Shown piece after piece: positions 18,321 to 26,554 of a stretch of DNA of 64,000 nucleotides. The DNA comes from Rhodohalobacter mucosus. GTDB taxonomy: Bacteria; Bacteroidota; Rhodothermia; Balneolales; Balneolaceae. The DNA lies in assembly GCF_003150675.1 (NCBI RefSeq), contig NZ_QGGB01000009.1:62001-126000 (forward strand), read 5' to 3'. Both the position numbers and the translations under genes were made by a program. A model generated the notes under the pieces. The model was not told the origin of the DNA and did not search any database. It saw only the letters and a list, made by a program, of their open reading frames with translations. Position 1 is the stretch's first letter. Each line of letters begins with the position of its first letter.

Positions 18321-19739
18321 TCAGTTCTGCTTTTCCATTTCTGACTTGATTCTCAGAAGCAAATCGTATGCCTCTTCATAGTTGTTGGAAATCTTGCCGT
18401 CGAGAATAGCGTCTTTAATGCGGTCTTTGACACGACCCACCATTGGTCCCGGACGAATATCCAGTACGTTCATCACTTCCTCGCCGCTGATCGGATTTTT
18501 CCAGTTCCTGATCCGGTCTTTCTCTTCTACCTCTGCAATTTTCTTTTCTACTTTGTCAAAATTGTTGCGGTATTTCTTTACCCTCCATTCATTCTTACTG
18601 GTAATATCGGCCCTGCAAAGCGTCATCAGGTCATCAATATCGTCACCGGCCTCAAATATTAATCGGCGAACCGCACTGTCACTCACCTCTTCAGAAACAA
18701 GCGCAATCGGCCTGAGATGAAGAGCTACCAGTTTCTGAACATATCGCATTCGTTCATCCATCGGCAAACCGAGGCGTTTAAATATGCGGGGCACCCATTT
18801 TGCGCCAATTGCATCATGACCGTGAAAAGTCCAACCTACGCCTTTGACAAACTTTTTTGTTGGAGGCTTGGCAATATCGTGCATGATGGCGGCCCATCGA
18901 AGCCAGAGATTGTCGCTCTTTTGCGCGGTGTTATCGAGCACCTTCAGGGTATGCCAGAAATTATCCTTGTGACGCTGTCCGTTTTTCTCATCTACACCGG
19001 CCAGGTTTACCATTTCGGGAAAAAACTCGTTCAATAAGCCTGTTTCAAAGAGATGTTTAAACCCTGTTGATGGTTTTGGGCTCATCACAATCTTATTGAG
19101 CTCATCCAGAATGCGCTCCCTGGAGATAATGGAAAGCCTGTGAGCCATTTTTTTTATGGCTGCCCTGGTTTTTGGTTCAATTGTGAAGTTCAGCTGTGTT
19201 GCAAAGCGAACCGCCCTCATCATCCGCAGAGGGTCATCATCGAAGGTTTTTTCAGGATCAATGGGGGTTCTGATTATCATCTTTTCCAGATCACGAATAC
19301 CGTGAAAAGGGTCGTGCAGAACGCCAAATGTGTTTGGGTTAAGGCTCCATGAAAGTGCATTGATGGTCAGGTCACGGCGGAGCTGATCGTCTTTTAGGGA
19401 GCCGTCTTCCACAATGGGCTTTCTGGATTGGCGCCTGTAGCTCTCTTTCCGCGCTCCCACAAATTCAAGATCGAATTCACTGTGCTTAACCTGCGCGGTT
19501 CCGAACTGTTTGAAGATGGTAACCTGATCGGTTTGAAGTTTTTCAGCTACCTTTTGGGCCAGCCGGATACCCGAGCCAACCGTAACGAAATCAATATCTG
19601 TAATCTCCGTTTCATCCAGACGCCCGAGGTAATGGTCACGAACGTAACCGCCAACTACATACGCCTGCTGATCAATGGATTCTGCCGCCTCGCCGATAAG
19701 TTGAAAAAGAGATTTATGTTCTGAAGGGATATCAAGCAC
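18321..19739 (-). CDS. cca: CCA tRNA nucleotidyltransferase with HD domain
   Basis: A 472-residue class II nucleotidyltransferase. The N terminus has GGYVRD (residues 30-35) and the metal-binding DID (48-50) of the poly(A)/tRNA nucleotidyltransferase head; RRDLTINALSW and the arginine-rich R-x-x-x-R-A segment (DPLRMMRAVRF) lie in the neck. An HD domain with MHDIAKPPT near residue 290 may add phosphatase/phosphodiesterase activity. It adds or repairs the 3' CCA end of tRNAs. The start is GTG at 19739, the first start codon after the hydrophobic-free N terminus and giving LDIPSEHKSL. It leads the run cca, SemiSWEET, ispE. Confidence 0.91.
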   Translation of the reverse strand: MLDIPSEHKSLFQLIGEAAESIDQQAYVVGGYVRDHYLGRLDETEITDIDFVTVGSGIRLAQKVAEKLQTDQVTIFKQFGTAQVKHSEFDLEFVGARKESYRRQSRKPIVEDGSLKDDQLRRDLTINALSWSLNPNTFGVLHDPFHGIRDLEKMIIRTPIDPEKTFDDDPLRMMRAVRFATQLNFTIEPKTRAAIKKMAHRLSIISRERILDELNKIVMSPKPSTGFKHLFETGLLNEFFPEMVNLAGVDEKNGQRHKDNFWHTLKVLDNTAQKSDNLWLRWAAIMHDIAKPPTKKFVKGVGWTFHGHDAIGAKWVPRIFKRLGLPMDERMRYVQKLVALHLRPIALVSEEVSDSAVRRLIFEAGDDIDDLMTLCRADITSKNEWRVKKYRNNFDKVEKKIAEVEEKDRIRNWKNPISGEEVMNVLDIRPGPMVGRVKDRIKDAILDGKISNNYEEAYDLLLRIKSEMEKQN

Positions 19740-19834
19740 AACAATTAATTCATTAAATGAAGGCCTAAAATAAAAACTATTGGCTTAGCAATCAGCATGA
19801 TATGGTCGTTTCGGGAGGAATTGTAATATCAAAC

Positions 19835-19866
19835 AAAAAAACCCCGGCCATCATACTGACCGGGGC
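19835..19866 (-). terminator. Rho-independent terminator of the OmpA-type gene
   Basis: On the minus strand a GC-rich stem (CCGGGG / CCCCGG, arms near 19842-19847 and 19860-19865, loop of ~12 bases) is followed by a run of T (A-run at 19835-19841 on the plus strand). It lies about 20 bp past the stop of the OmpA-type lipoprotein gene, the standard position. Confidence 0.85.
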
Positions 19867-19883
19867 TTGTAAACGGATCTGAT

Positions 19884-20549
19884 TTAATTGGCAGTTTGCA
19901 GCTGTTCCACATATTCCGGACTGGCATAGATCGCCACCTCAACCCGGCGGTTTTCCTGCCTTCCTGCATCCGTATCATTGTCTGCGATCGGTTCGTACTC
20001 TCCTCTTCCCTCAATCTCAATGCGCGATGGGGCAAGGCCCTGTTCGATCATATATTCAGCGGCAGACTGCGCGCGGCGCTCGCTGAGGCCCAGGTTATAC
20101 ATCTCATCACCTACTGAATCGGTGTGTCCCACTATCAGAAGAATGGTATTGTCATCGCGGTTTATGATTTCAGTAAGCTTCTGCAGATTATCGATCGATT
20201 CCTGTCGAAGAGCAGCCGAATCGAAAGAAAAAAGAATACCGCTGTCGAAGCTGACGGCAATTCCCTCCTCAACTCGCTGAATGGTTACGCCCTCCATCTC
20301 TTCCTGCATTTCGCGTGCCTTACGGTCCATATTTCGTCCGATAATGGCGCCTACCGTTCCGCCCACTGCAGCTCCGGCAATGGCACCGCCTGCCGTACTT
20401 CCCAGAGTCTTGCCGATTACGGCTCCCGCAGCAGCTCCGGCGCCGCTTCCAATCACGGTACCTTTGGCTGTATTGCTCCAGTTTGAGCAGCCCGAAATCA
20501 ACAATGCTGCTGACAAAACGAGGGTGAATACCAATGTGAATTTATTCAT
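19884..20549 (-). CDS. OmpA-family lipoprotein with glycine zipper (YiaD-like)
   Basis: A 221-residue lipoprotein. The signal ends in LISGC, so Cys21 would be lipidated. Residues 33-72 form a glycine-zipper segment full of small residues (GSGAGAAAGAVIG). The C-terminal half is an OmpA-like domain with ILFSFDSAALR, GHTDSVGDEMYNLGLSERRAQS and GRGEYEPIADN, which binds peptidoglycan diaminopimelate. This is the YiaD type of outer-membrane lipoprotein that links membrane and wall. Expressed alone from a gene with its own terminator. Confidence 0.89.
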   Translation of the reverse strand: MNKFTLVFTLVLSAALLISGCSNWSNTAKGTVIGSGAGAAAGAVIGKTLGSTAGGAIAGAAVGGTVGAIIGRNMDRKAREMQEEMEGVTIQRVEEGIAVSFDSGILFSFDSAALRQESIDNLQKLTEIINRDDNTILLIVGHTDSVGDEMYNLGLSERRAQSAAEYMIEQGLAPSRIEIEGRGEYEPIADNDTDAGRQENRRVEVAIYASPEYVEQLQTAN

Positions 20550-20798
20550 TCTTATAAACTTGTTTTTAGGGTTAAAAGGCTCCGCAGGACCAACGTATAT
20601 TTGTCATAAAATTGCGGACATTCAATTGTAGTCGCTTTTACAGATATTTGTTTCGCACCCCGTCGGAGAGTTGACGCACCAGCGGTCCTTACCGCTCAGA
20701 TTCAGGATTATTCGCATGAATATGTTATACATTTTTTTCAAAAGTCAGAATAAAATTCATGAGAATTTCATTCAAATAAAAACCTGTTGGTATAGCTG

Positions 20799-21584
20799 AT
20801 GTTTGATCTTAAGCAGATCTTGCTATGTATCAGTGCCGGGATGATCGTGATCCTTTCATCCTGTGCGCCGGATCCCGTTTTCAGGCTGCAAAGCGATGAT
20901 GAAAACGCGGATGACCATAACAGTGTGATGCAAAACGGGATGGAGTACCTGATCAGCGATCTGGATCAGTCCGGAGCTGTACTGGCCTATTACAGGCACA
21001 TAGGCGATCGAATCGTGATGGACCTTGAAGTATTCAATTACTCTGATGAAGTGGTTCGATTTGCCCCCTCAGATGTACATTATGTGGCCCGAAGCCGTGA
21101 TTTCAAGCAAAATGCGAATGGTGAACTGGAGTGGTTTCAACATGTGATTGAGGAAGGATCTGCCATTGATCCTGAAAAAACGATGCTTGATATCGACATG
21201 GCTGCTTCGCGGGAAGAGGCTCAGGAACGTACCGCATTGCTTTTGGACGGCATATCAGCAACGCTTGATCTTGCTTCAGACATCTCCGATGCGGGGAATC
21301 TAACCCGCAATGAATTGCGTAAACGGGAGAATCGCAGAATCCGCGATGCCATATACAGGACCGAAAGACGCGATTATTATTACCAAAATATAGCGTCACT
21401 AAATAATCAAAGAACATATTGGGAAACCCGCAGCTTACGGACAACAGACCTGCTCCCGGATGAGTCGGTTGCCGGGGAAATCAGTATTCCCCTGATTGAA
21501 AACGCCACAGAATACGAGGTTATCATTCACATTGGTGGCGAGAAGCATAGGTTCCGCTATCTGCAAAGAGAGTACAAGCCCTGA
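20799..21584 (+). CDS. Lipoprotein of unknown function
   Basis: A 261-residue protein with a lipoprotein signal: hydrophobic helix at residues 7-21 and LSSCA at 19-23, so the Cys would be lipidated. The mature part starts with an acidic linker (DDENADDHNS), followed by a beta-rich domain (VLAYYRHIGDRIVMDLEVFNYSDEVVRFAPSDV) suggestive of a DUF-type immunoglobulin-like extracytoplasmic fold, a helical arginine/glutamate-rich middle (REEAQERT, LRKRENRRIRDAIYRTERR), and a short final beta segment. No family recognised. It faces the sugar nucleotidyltransferase gene with a 24-bp gap. Confidence 0.6.
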   Translation: MFDLKQILLCISAGMIVILSSCAPDPVFRLQSDDENADDHNSVMQNGMEYLISDLDQSGAVLAYYRHIGDRIVMDLEVFNYSDEVVRFAPSDVHYVARSRDFKQNANGELEWFQHVIEEGSAIDPEKTMLDIDMAASREEAQERTALLLDGISATLDLASDISDAGNLTRNELRKRENRRIRDAIYRTERRDYYYQNIASLNNQRTYWETRSLRTTDLLPDESVAGEISIPLIENATEYEVIIHIGGEKHRFRYLQREYKP

Positions 21585-21608
21585 GTTAAACAGCTTCTAT
21601 CTGCTTAA

Positions 21609-22607
21609 TCAGCCCTGCTTCAAAATCGAATGATCGCCCACATGCACTTCGCCGGTCGCGCCGGTCAGTTCTGTGTGGTTTCCGATTGTGGAATCCTCAA
21701 GGGTGCAATCGGCCAGTGCGGCATTTTTCTGAACAATGCTGTTCTTTATCCGGCTATTTTTGATTACGGTATCTGCTTCGATGCTTACATACGGACCAAT
21801 TTCACTTCCCGTTATGGTTGCATTGTCCCCGATGAATACAGGGGGGTGTATGGTTGTATCCGGATACTCGTCATAAGCATGGTTCTCCTTGGCCAGTATT
21901 TCACCGGTGGTTTCCAGCCAGGCCGGCAGGGTACCGCAGTCAAGCCATTCATCAACAGTGGCCTTCTTAAACACCTTTCCGTCCTTGAGAAGACGGTCGA
22001 GCGCGTCGGTAAGCTGATATTCATTGCCATGACCCGTAATATCGTTGTCCAGCAGGTACTGAATCTCCCTTTTCAGGTCTTCACCCTTTTTAAAATAGTA
22101 AACTCCTATAATGGCAAGGTTTGAGATAGGCTCACTTGGCTTTTCAACAAAATCGGTAATGGTATCGCCCTCATGAACCGCTACACCGAACCGTGAAGGA
22201 TCTTCAACCTCCTTAAGCCAGATAACGCTGTCGGCATCATCAACCGTTACCTTCTCCTTGGAATCAAACAGGGTATCGGCAAATACAATGATTACCTCAC
22301 CGCTCAGATCTTCTTCAGCACATGATACCGCATGAGCCGTGCCGAGGGCTCTATCCTGGACCCGGAACGTGGCTTTGGCATCGTGACGCGTGCTCATCTC
22401 TTTAAGAGTTTCCTTGATTTCACGGCCGAAATCAGGCCCGAGAATATAAACGATCTCATCAATGGTTCGGTCGAGTGTTCGGGCAAAGGTCTCCACTATT
22501 CGTTCAACAATCATAGTGCCTGCAACAGGAAGCAGAGGTTTAGGTGTAGTGTGTGAATGGGGTCGTACACGGGTTCCCCTTCCCGCCATAGGTATGATAA
22601 GTTTCAT
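21609..22607 (-). CDS. Sugar-phosphate nucleotidyltransferase with C-terminal hexapeptide-repeat domain
   Basis: A 332-residue NTP-transferase. The N terminus has the signature GRGTRVRPHSHTTPKPLLPVAG (residues 9-30) that binds the nucleotide and sugar phosphate; an Asp in VIIVFADTLFDS is the likely metal ligand. The last ~90 residues form a left-handed beta-helix of hexapeptide repeats (IGDNATITGSEIGPYVSIEAD). It resembles glucose-1-phosphate thymidylyl/uridylyltransferases that supply activated sugars for surface polysaccharides, but the NTP and sugar are not identifiable. It is not GlgC by motif. A single gene, diverging from the MurF-like gene. Confidence 0.85.
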   Translation of the reverse strand: MKLIIPMAGRGTRVRPHSHTTPKPLLPVAGTMIVERIVETFARTLDRTIDEIVYILGPDFGREIKETLKEMSTRHDAKATFRVQDRALGTAHAVSCAEEDLSGEVIIVFADTLFDSKEKVTVDDADSVIWLKEVEDPSRFGVAVHEGDTITDFVEKPSEPISNLAIIGVYYFKKGEDLKREIQYLLDNDITGHGNEYQLTDALDRLLKDGKVFKKATVDEWLDCGTLPAWLETTGEILAKENHAYDEYPDTTIHPPVFIGDNATITGSEIGPYVSIEADTVIKNSRIKNSIVQKNAALADCTLEDSTIGNHTELTGATGEVHVGDHSILKQG

Positions 22608-22861
22608 GTCTTGGTCTGGATTTTTTAATTCCGGATGACGATGCTGCTTTGCCGCCCTTTTGACAGTTATTTTTTAAAAATGATTTCTTCTTTCTTGTGA
22701 ATGTAAATCTTTATTTTATCGGACGGAAATATACAGGTTGATGAATCCATTATCGAATGAGAATCTTTAAATAGATCTCAATGCCATGGTATAGTTCACA
22801 ACCGGCAGGGGCCGGCCGTTAACGGCCTGTTGAAAAATCGTGATCATCAAAACGGGATAAA

Positions 22862-24541
22862 TTGGACCTTTATTCACTTACAATGAACGGAATCGTGATA
22901 CTGCTGATTGCGATTTTCATACGCCACTCTCTGTACAGGCTTCGCTTCTTCTCTCACATGTTTCAGCAGCTGGGTTACAAAACAGGTGAGTACAGAAAAT
23001 GGCTGGGCAGTCATTTTTACTCCCATGCCGTTACACCCGAACACATCTTCTACAATATCATCATACTACTGATGATTTATCTATTCGCAGACAGGGTTAC
23101 ACTGACTGCAGGAGCGCTGGTTATGTTTGTTTTTGCGCTTTTCTGGTTTGTTGGTATTTCCCGCTATCAGGAGGAGAAAGAGAAAAAGCCGCTGGTCTAC
23201 ACTGCAAGAATGAAGAGGCTTGGAATCACAGCTTTGGTCCTGATGGGCATAAGCTGGTTTATTCTGATTGATTTTGCCTACCGCGGTCTGCAATTGAGAG
23301 ATTTTGCCGCTCCTTTTATCAGTACGGATCCCTACTTTCTCGGATTCGGTATGATCATCGTAGATATGTTTGTGCCCCTGATACTGATGGCCGCAGCCTG
23401 GCTGATGAAACCCGTTGAAAACATAATACAGAACGGATTCAAAAAGCAGGCCAGGAATAAACTTTCCTCTCTTCCCAACCTGAAAGTAATCGCCATAACG
23501 GGCAGTTACGGTAAAACCAGCACCAAGTTTGTGATTAACTCTTTTTTGAAAGAGCGGATGAATGTTTGTGTTACTCCCGGAAGCTTCAATACGCCGATGG
23601 GAATTTGCAAGGTGATCAACAATGAGCTGGATGCTACTCATCAGGTTTTGATTCTGGAAATGGGGGCGCGGTATCGAGGCAATATTCTGGAACTTTGCAG
23701 AATAGCGAGGCCGGATATATCCGTTATAACCAACGTGGGGCTTGCGCACCTCGAAACGTTTGGCTCTCAGGATGTCATTGCCTACGAAAAGGGAACCCTT
23801 GCAAGGGAGCTTAAACCGGGAGGGGTCCTCGTCCTGAACGGTGACGACGAGCGCGTGAGGGCTATGGCAGAGTATCGAGATGACGTGAAGATCGTTTTCA
23901 CAGGGCAGGAGGGGTCTGTAAGGGCTGCCGATATATCTGTTTCACCCGAAGGAACGCATTTTACGATGAGCTGGCTCGACAGCGACGGAGTTGTTGAAGC
24001 CCAGGAGAGAGTTCAGACACCTCTGCTTGGATTCCATAATATTCAGAATGTACTCTTGGGTGCTGCCATTGCGCGTGAGTTTGGTATACGGCTCAAAACG
24101 GTGGCCCTGGCCGCCTCCAGGCTTGAACCGGTTGAGCACAGGCTGGAGCTCAAACAGCGAAACGGCCTCACCATCATCGACGATGCCTTTAACTCCAACC
24201 CCGTGGGGGCCAAAAATGCCGTGGATATACTCGCGTCATTCGGATCGGGGCGCAAAATTCTGATCACGCCCGGTATGATTGAGCTGGGTGAGCTTGAAGA
24301 CGAGGAGAACAGAAAATTTGGAGAGCATATCGCCAGGGCAGGACTCGACCTGGTCATACTGGTAGGCAGGGAACAGACAAAAGCCATTGCAGAAGGAATT
24401 GCATCGGTGAACGGCGAAACCAATGAATCAGTCCGGATTGTAAAATCCCTTTTTGAGGCCAACGACATACTGCAGGAGTATGCACAGACCGGCGATGTGG
24501 TGCTCTATGAAAACGATCTGCCCGATACATATAACGAGTGA
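22862..24541 (+). CDS. Membrane-anchored MurF-like Mur ligase
   Basis: A 559-residue protein. Residues ~8-190 carry four to five hydrophobic helices; the Mur ligase part starts near residue 205 with the P-loop ITGSYGKTS (213-221), then EMGARYRGNI, TNVGLAHLETFGS, LNGDDERV and the C-terminal domain with HRLELKQRNGLTIIDDAFNSNPVGAKNA, typical of MurF-type D-Ala-D-Ala adding enzymes. Canonical MurF is soluble and about 450 residues, so the membrane segment is extra. The start is TTG at 22862; an in-frame ATG at 22883 is an alternative. It could be the housekeeping MurF or a membrane-linked paralogue; no mur/fts cluster is present. Confidence 0.82.
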   Translation: MDLYSLTMNGIVILLIAIFIRHSLYRLRFFSHMFQQLGYKTGEYRKWLGSHFYSHAVTPEHIFYNIIILLMIYLFADRVTLTAGALVMFVFALFWFVGISRYQEEKEKKPLVYTARMKRLGITALVLMGISWFILIDFAYRGLQLRDFAAPFISTDPYFLGFGMIIVDMFVPLILMAAAWLMKPVENIIQNGFKKQARNKLSSLPNLKVIAITGSYGKTSTKFVINSFLKERMNVCVTPGSFNTPMGICKVINNELDATHQVLILEMGARYRGNILELCRIARPDISVITNVGLAHLETFGSQDVIAYEKGTLARELKPGGVLVLNGDDERVRAMAEYRDDVKIVFTGQEGSVRAADISVSPEGTHFTMSWLDSDGVVEAQERVQTPLLGFHNIQNVLLGAAIAREFGIRLKTVALAASRLEPVEHRLELKQRNGLTIIDDAFNSNPVGAKNAVDILASFGSGRKILITPGMIELGELEDEENRKFGEHIARAGLDLVILVGREQTKAIAEGIASVNGETNESVRIVKSLFEANDILQEYAQTGDVVLYENDLPDTYNE

Positions 24542-24553
24542 GTCAGCCCAAGG

Positions 24554-24596
24554 CCCCGGATAAGTTTCCGGGGAAGGGTCTCTCAGTGTTAGAGAG
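24554..24596 (+). terminator. Two small hairpins after the MurF-like gene
   Basis: CCCCGGA at 24554-24560 pairs with TCCGGGG at 24567-24573, and CTCTC (24580-24584) pairs with GAGAG (24592-24596). They begin 13 bp past the stop codon. No T-run follows, so an intrinsic terminator is only suggested. Confidence 0.4.
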
Positions 24597-24810
24597 GATT
24601 GATATTCCTATGCTCTTATCTCAACTGACGGCAATTTCGTCTCTTTAATCTGTCTGATCTCAAATTTTGCGCCTTCCCGGATCGCATGTTGATGTGATTT
24701 TGCCATTTTTGCGAAACATCGCGGTACAGCATTGGTTTTCTATGCTACATGCACGCGCCATCGGCAGATATGCTCTGCAGATTGCGGCTACTCAGAAAAC
24801 GGAGGAAACC

Positions 24811-25185
24811 ATGAAATCACATGTATTTAAACTGCTCGGACTGATAATCATCTCTTATGCTTTGGCAGGATGTACGGCAACCGGCGGACTTATCATCTAC
24901 CCTGAACCGGTTGTGATCGGAAATCCTCCGCCTCCCGAATATAGAAGCGAAAGGATCTATCATAAGAAGTCTGAAAGGCGCTATTCAGGAAGGAACCACC
25001 GAAAAGGTTATGTTACCTTTGCATATGGCAATAAGACGTTCAGGGTACCGCCCGGACACATGCCGCGCAGGGGAGAGTGCAGGATATGGTATGTGCATCG
25101 CCCGCCGGGGCATCAGCCACCTCCCGGATCTTGCCGTGTACTTCGCCGCTATGTGCCGCATAATGCGGTATTAATCAGGGGCTGA
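24811..25185 (+). CDS. Small lipoprotein, proline/arginine-rich, unknown function
   Basis: The start is set at the ATG at 24811 because a good ribosome-binding site (GGAGGA at 24801-24806) precedes it and the N terminus becomes a lipoprotein signal (hydrophobic helix ending in LAGC, residues 17-20). The mature protein of ~105 residues is rich in Pro, Arg, Tyr and His, with YVTFAYGNKTFRVPPGHMPRRGECRIWY and a repeated PPG pattern (RPPGHQPPPGSC). Three cysteines could form disulfides. No family recognised; small exported proteins with PPGHxPxxGxCR motifs are common but uncharacterised. It converges on the LolC/E-type gene with a 28-bp gap. Confidence 0.66.
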   Translation: MKSHVFKLLGLIIISYALAGCTATGGLIIYPEPVVIGNPPPPEYRSERIYHKKSERRYSGRNHRKGYVTFAYGNKTFRVPPGHMPRRGECRIWYVHRPPGHQPPPGSCRVLRRYVPHNAVLIRG

Positions 25186-25213
25186 AGCTGAAAACGAAGC
25201 GAAGGCTGTCTGT

Positions 25214-26440
25214 TTACTCTCCGCGAACGGCATCCGCAGGCTGTACCGCGGATGCGCGGAGTGCGGGGTACCAGCTTGCTGTAATGCAAAGCAACAGGCT
25301 GCCCCCTGCCACAAGAAGAATGTCGAGAGGCTGAATCATCACCGGATAGGCATCGATGATAAAAGAGGATGTAAGCTTCAGCAATCCGTACTCTTTCTGG
25401 GCCAGGCTGATCGCTATACCGACAATACCCCCGATACCGCACCCGATCAATCCGATTTGAAGCCCCTGGCTGATAAAAATTTTCTTGATGGTTTTGGGTG
25501 TCATTCCCATCGCAAGCAAAACGCCGATATCTTTCTTTTTCTGGATCACAATCATAGTCAGTGATCCAACAATGTTCAGCGCAGCGACCAGGACGATGAT
25601 CATAAGAATAAAATAGGACCCCCACTTTTCTATATACATGACATCGTAAAGCGGTTTCTGCAAATCGTACCAGCTCTGCACGCTGTACTCATCTCCAAGC
25701 ATCCGGTTCAGATCGGCCTTTACGATTTCAGCGCGTTCAAGATCATCAAGCTGCAGATCAAATCCCGTTACTTCATTTCTCATGTTGAAAAGACGCTGGG
25801 CAGCCTGAAGGTCGGCGTAGACCACTTCATCATCAATAATCTGCTGAATGGTGTAGCTGCCACGTACTGAAAACCGGCTCACACGAGGTACCGAAAATTG
25901 TGTGAGCGCACGCCGCATACCCGAAGGGCTGAGCAGTGCAATTTCATCTCCCGGGCTCAGCCCATAGCGGTTTACAAGCATATCCCCGATAACGATTCCG
26001 GGACGGTTGTTCTGTACCGACAGGTCAAAAATTCCGTTGCGAACGCTCTGCTCAAGCTCGGTGATACGAATGTAGGATCCTCTCTCGACGCCCCGAACCA
26101 TAACCACTTCATTTTCGCGTTCACTGGAGATCAGCATGGCTCGTCCCTCAATGTAAGGAGCCAGGTTAACAACTTCGGGGTGCTCAAGAATCTTGTCAAC
26201 CAAGGCGGGGTCGTAAGGCATGGCTGCAGCTCCCTTTTGTTCAATGCGGATATCAGGATCGAAAGAGAGCAGGAAGCCTCTGATCACATCAAAAAAGCCG
26301 TTAAACACAGAAAGCACAATAATCAGCAGTGCTGTGCCTAATGTAATGCCGGCGATGCTTATACCCGTTAAAACCGAGATAAGCGAAACATGCTTTCTTG
26401 AGAACAGATAGCGTCTGGATATAAAACGAATGATATTCAT
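25214..26440 (-). CDS. LolC/LolE-family ABC transporter permease (lipoprotein release)
   Basis: A 408-residue FtsX-type permease. The N terminus has ISRRYLFSRKHVSLISVLTGISIAGI with the first helix, a large periplasmic domain (residues ~50-265) follows, and three helices end the protein (about 268-290, 315-345 and 367-392), the standard LolC/E plan. In LolCDE, this subunit pulls lipoproteins from the inner membrane and passes them to LolA for the outer membrane. No adjacent LolD ATPase gene is visible, so it must be paired with one elsewhere. Start at ATG 26440. The gene is divergent from glgB. Confidence 0.88.
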   Translation of the reverse strand: MNIIRFISRRYLFSRKHVSLISVLTGISIAGITLGTALLIIVLSVFNGFFDVIRGFLLSFDPDIRIEQKGAAAMPYDPALVDKILEHPEVVNLAPYIEGRAMLISSERENEVVMVRGVERGSYIRITELEQSVRNGIFDLSVQNNRPGIVIGDMLVNRYGLSPGDEIALLSPSGMRRALTQFSVPRVSRFSVRGSYTIQQIIDDEVVYADLQAAQRLFNMRNEVTGFDLQLDDLERAEIVKADLNRMLGDEYSVQSWYDLQKPLYDVMYIEKWGSYFILMIIVLVAALNIVGSLTMIVIQKKKDIGVLLAMGMTPKTIKKIFISQGLQIGLIGCGIGGIVGIAISLAQKEYGLLKLTSSFIIDAYPVMIQPLDILLVAGGSLLLCITASWYPALRASAVQPADAVRGE

Positions 26441-26512
26441 TCCTGAATTTGTATTTATCCCCTTTTAACAGTTCATTTGCTGATATCGATTAAATGGCAA
26501 TATTATTATTTA

Positions 26513-26520
26513 TATCTTTG
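26513..26520 (+). promoter_or_regulatory. Candidate Bacteroidota-type -7 element upstream of glgB
   Basis: TATCTTTG matches the TAnnTTTG -7 consensus of FCB-group housekeeping sigma. It lies 34 bp before the glgB ATG at 26555. No good -33 TTTG is found at the expected spacing, so the call is modest. Confidence 0.45.
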
Positions 26521-26554
26521 CGGCCTGCCAGTTCAACTTTTGGGATAGAAAGAC

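Noticed and set aside
21609-22607. Calling the nucleotidyltransferase glgC
   Set aside because: Its motifs and hexapeptide tail match sugar-phosphate nucleotidyltransferases for surface sugars rather than ADP-glucose pyrophosphorylase.
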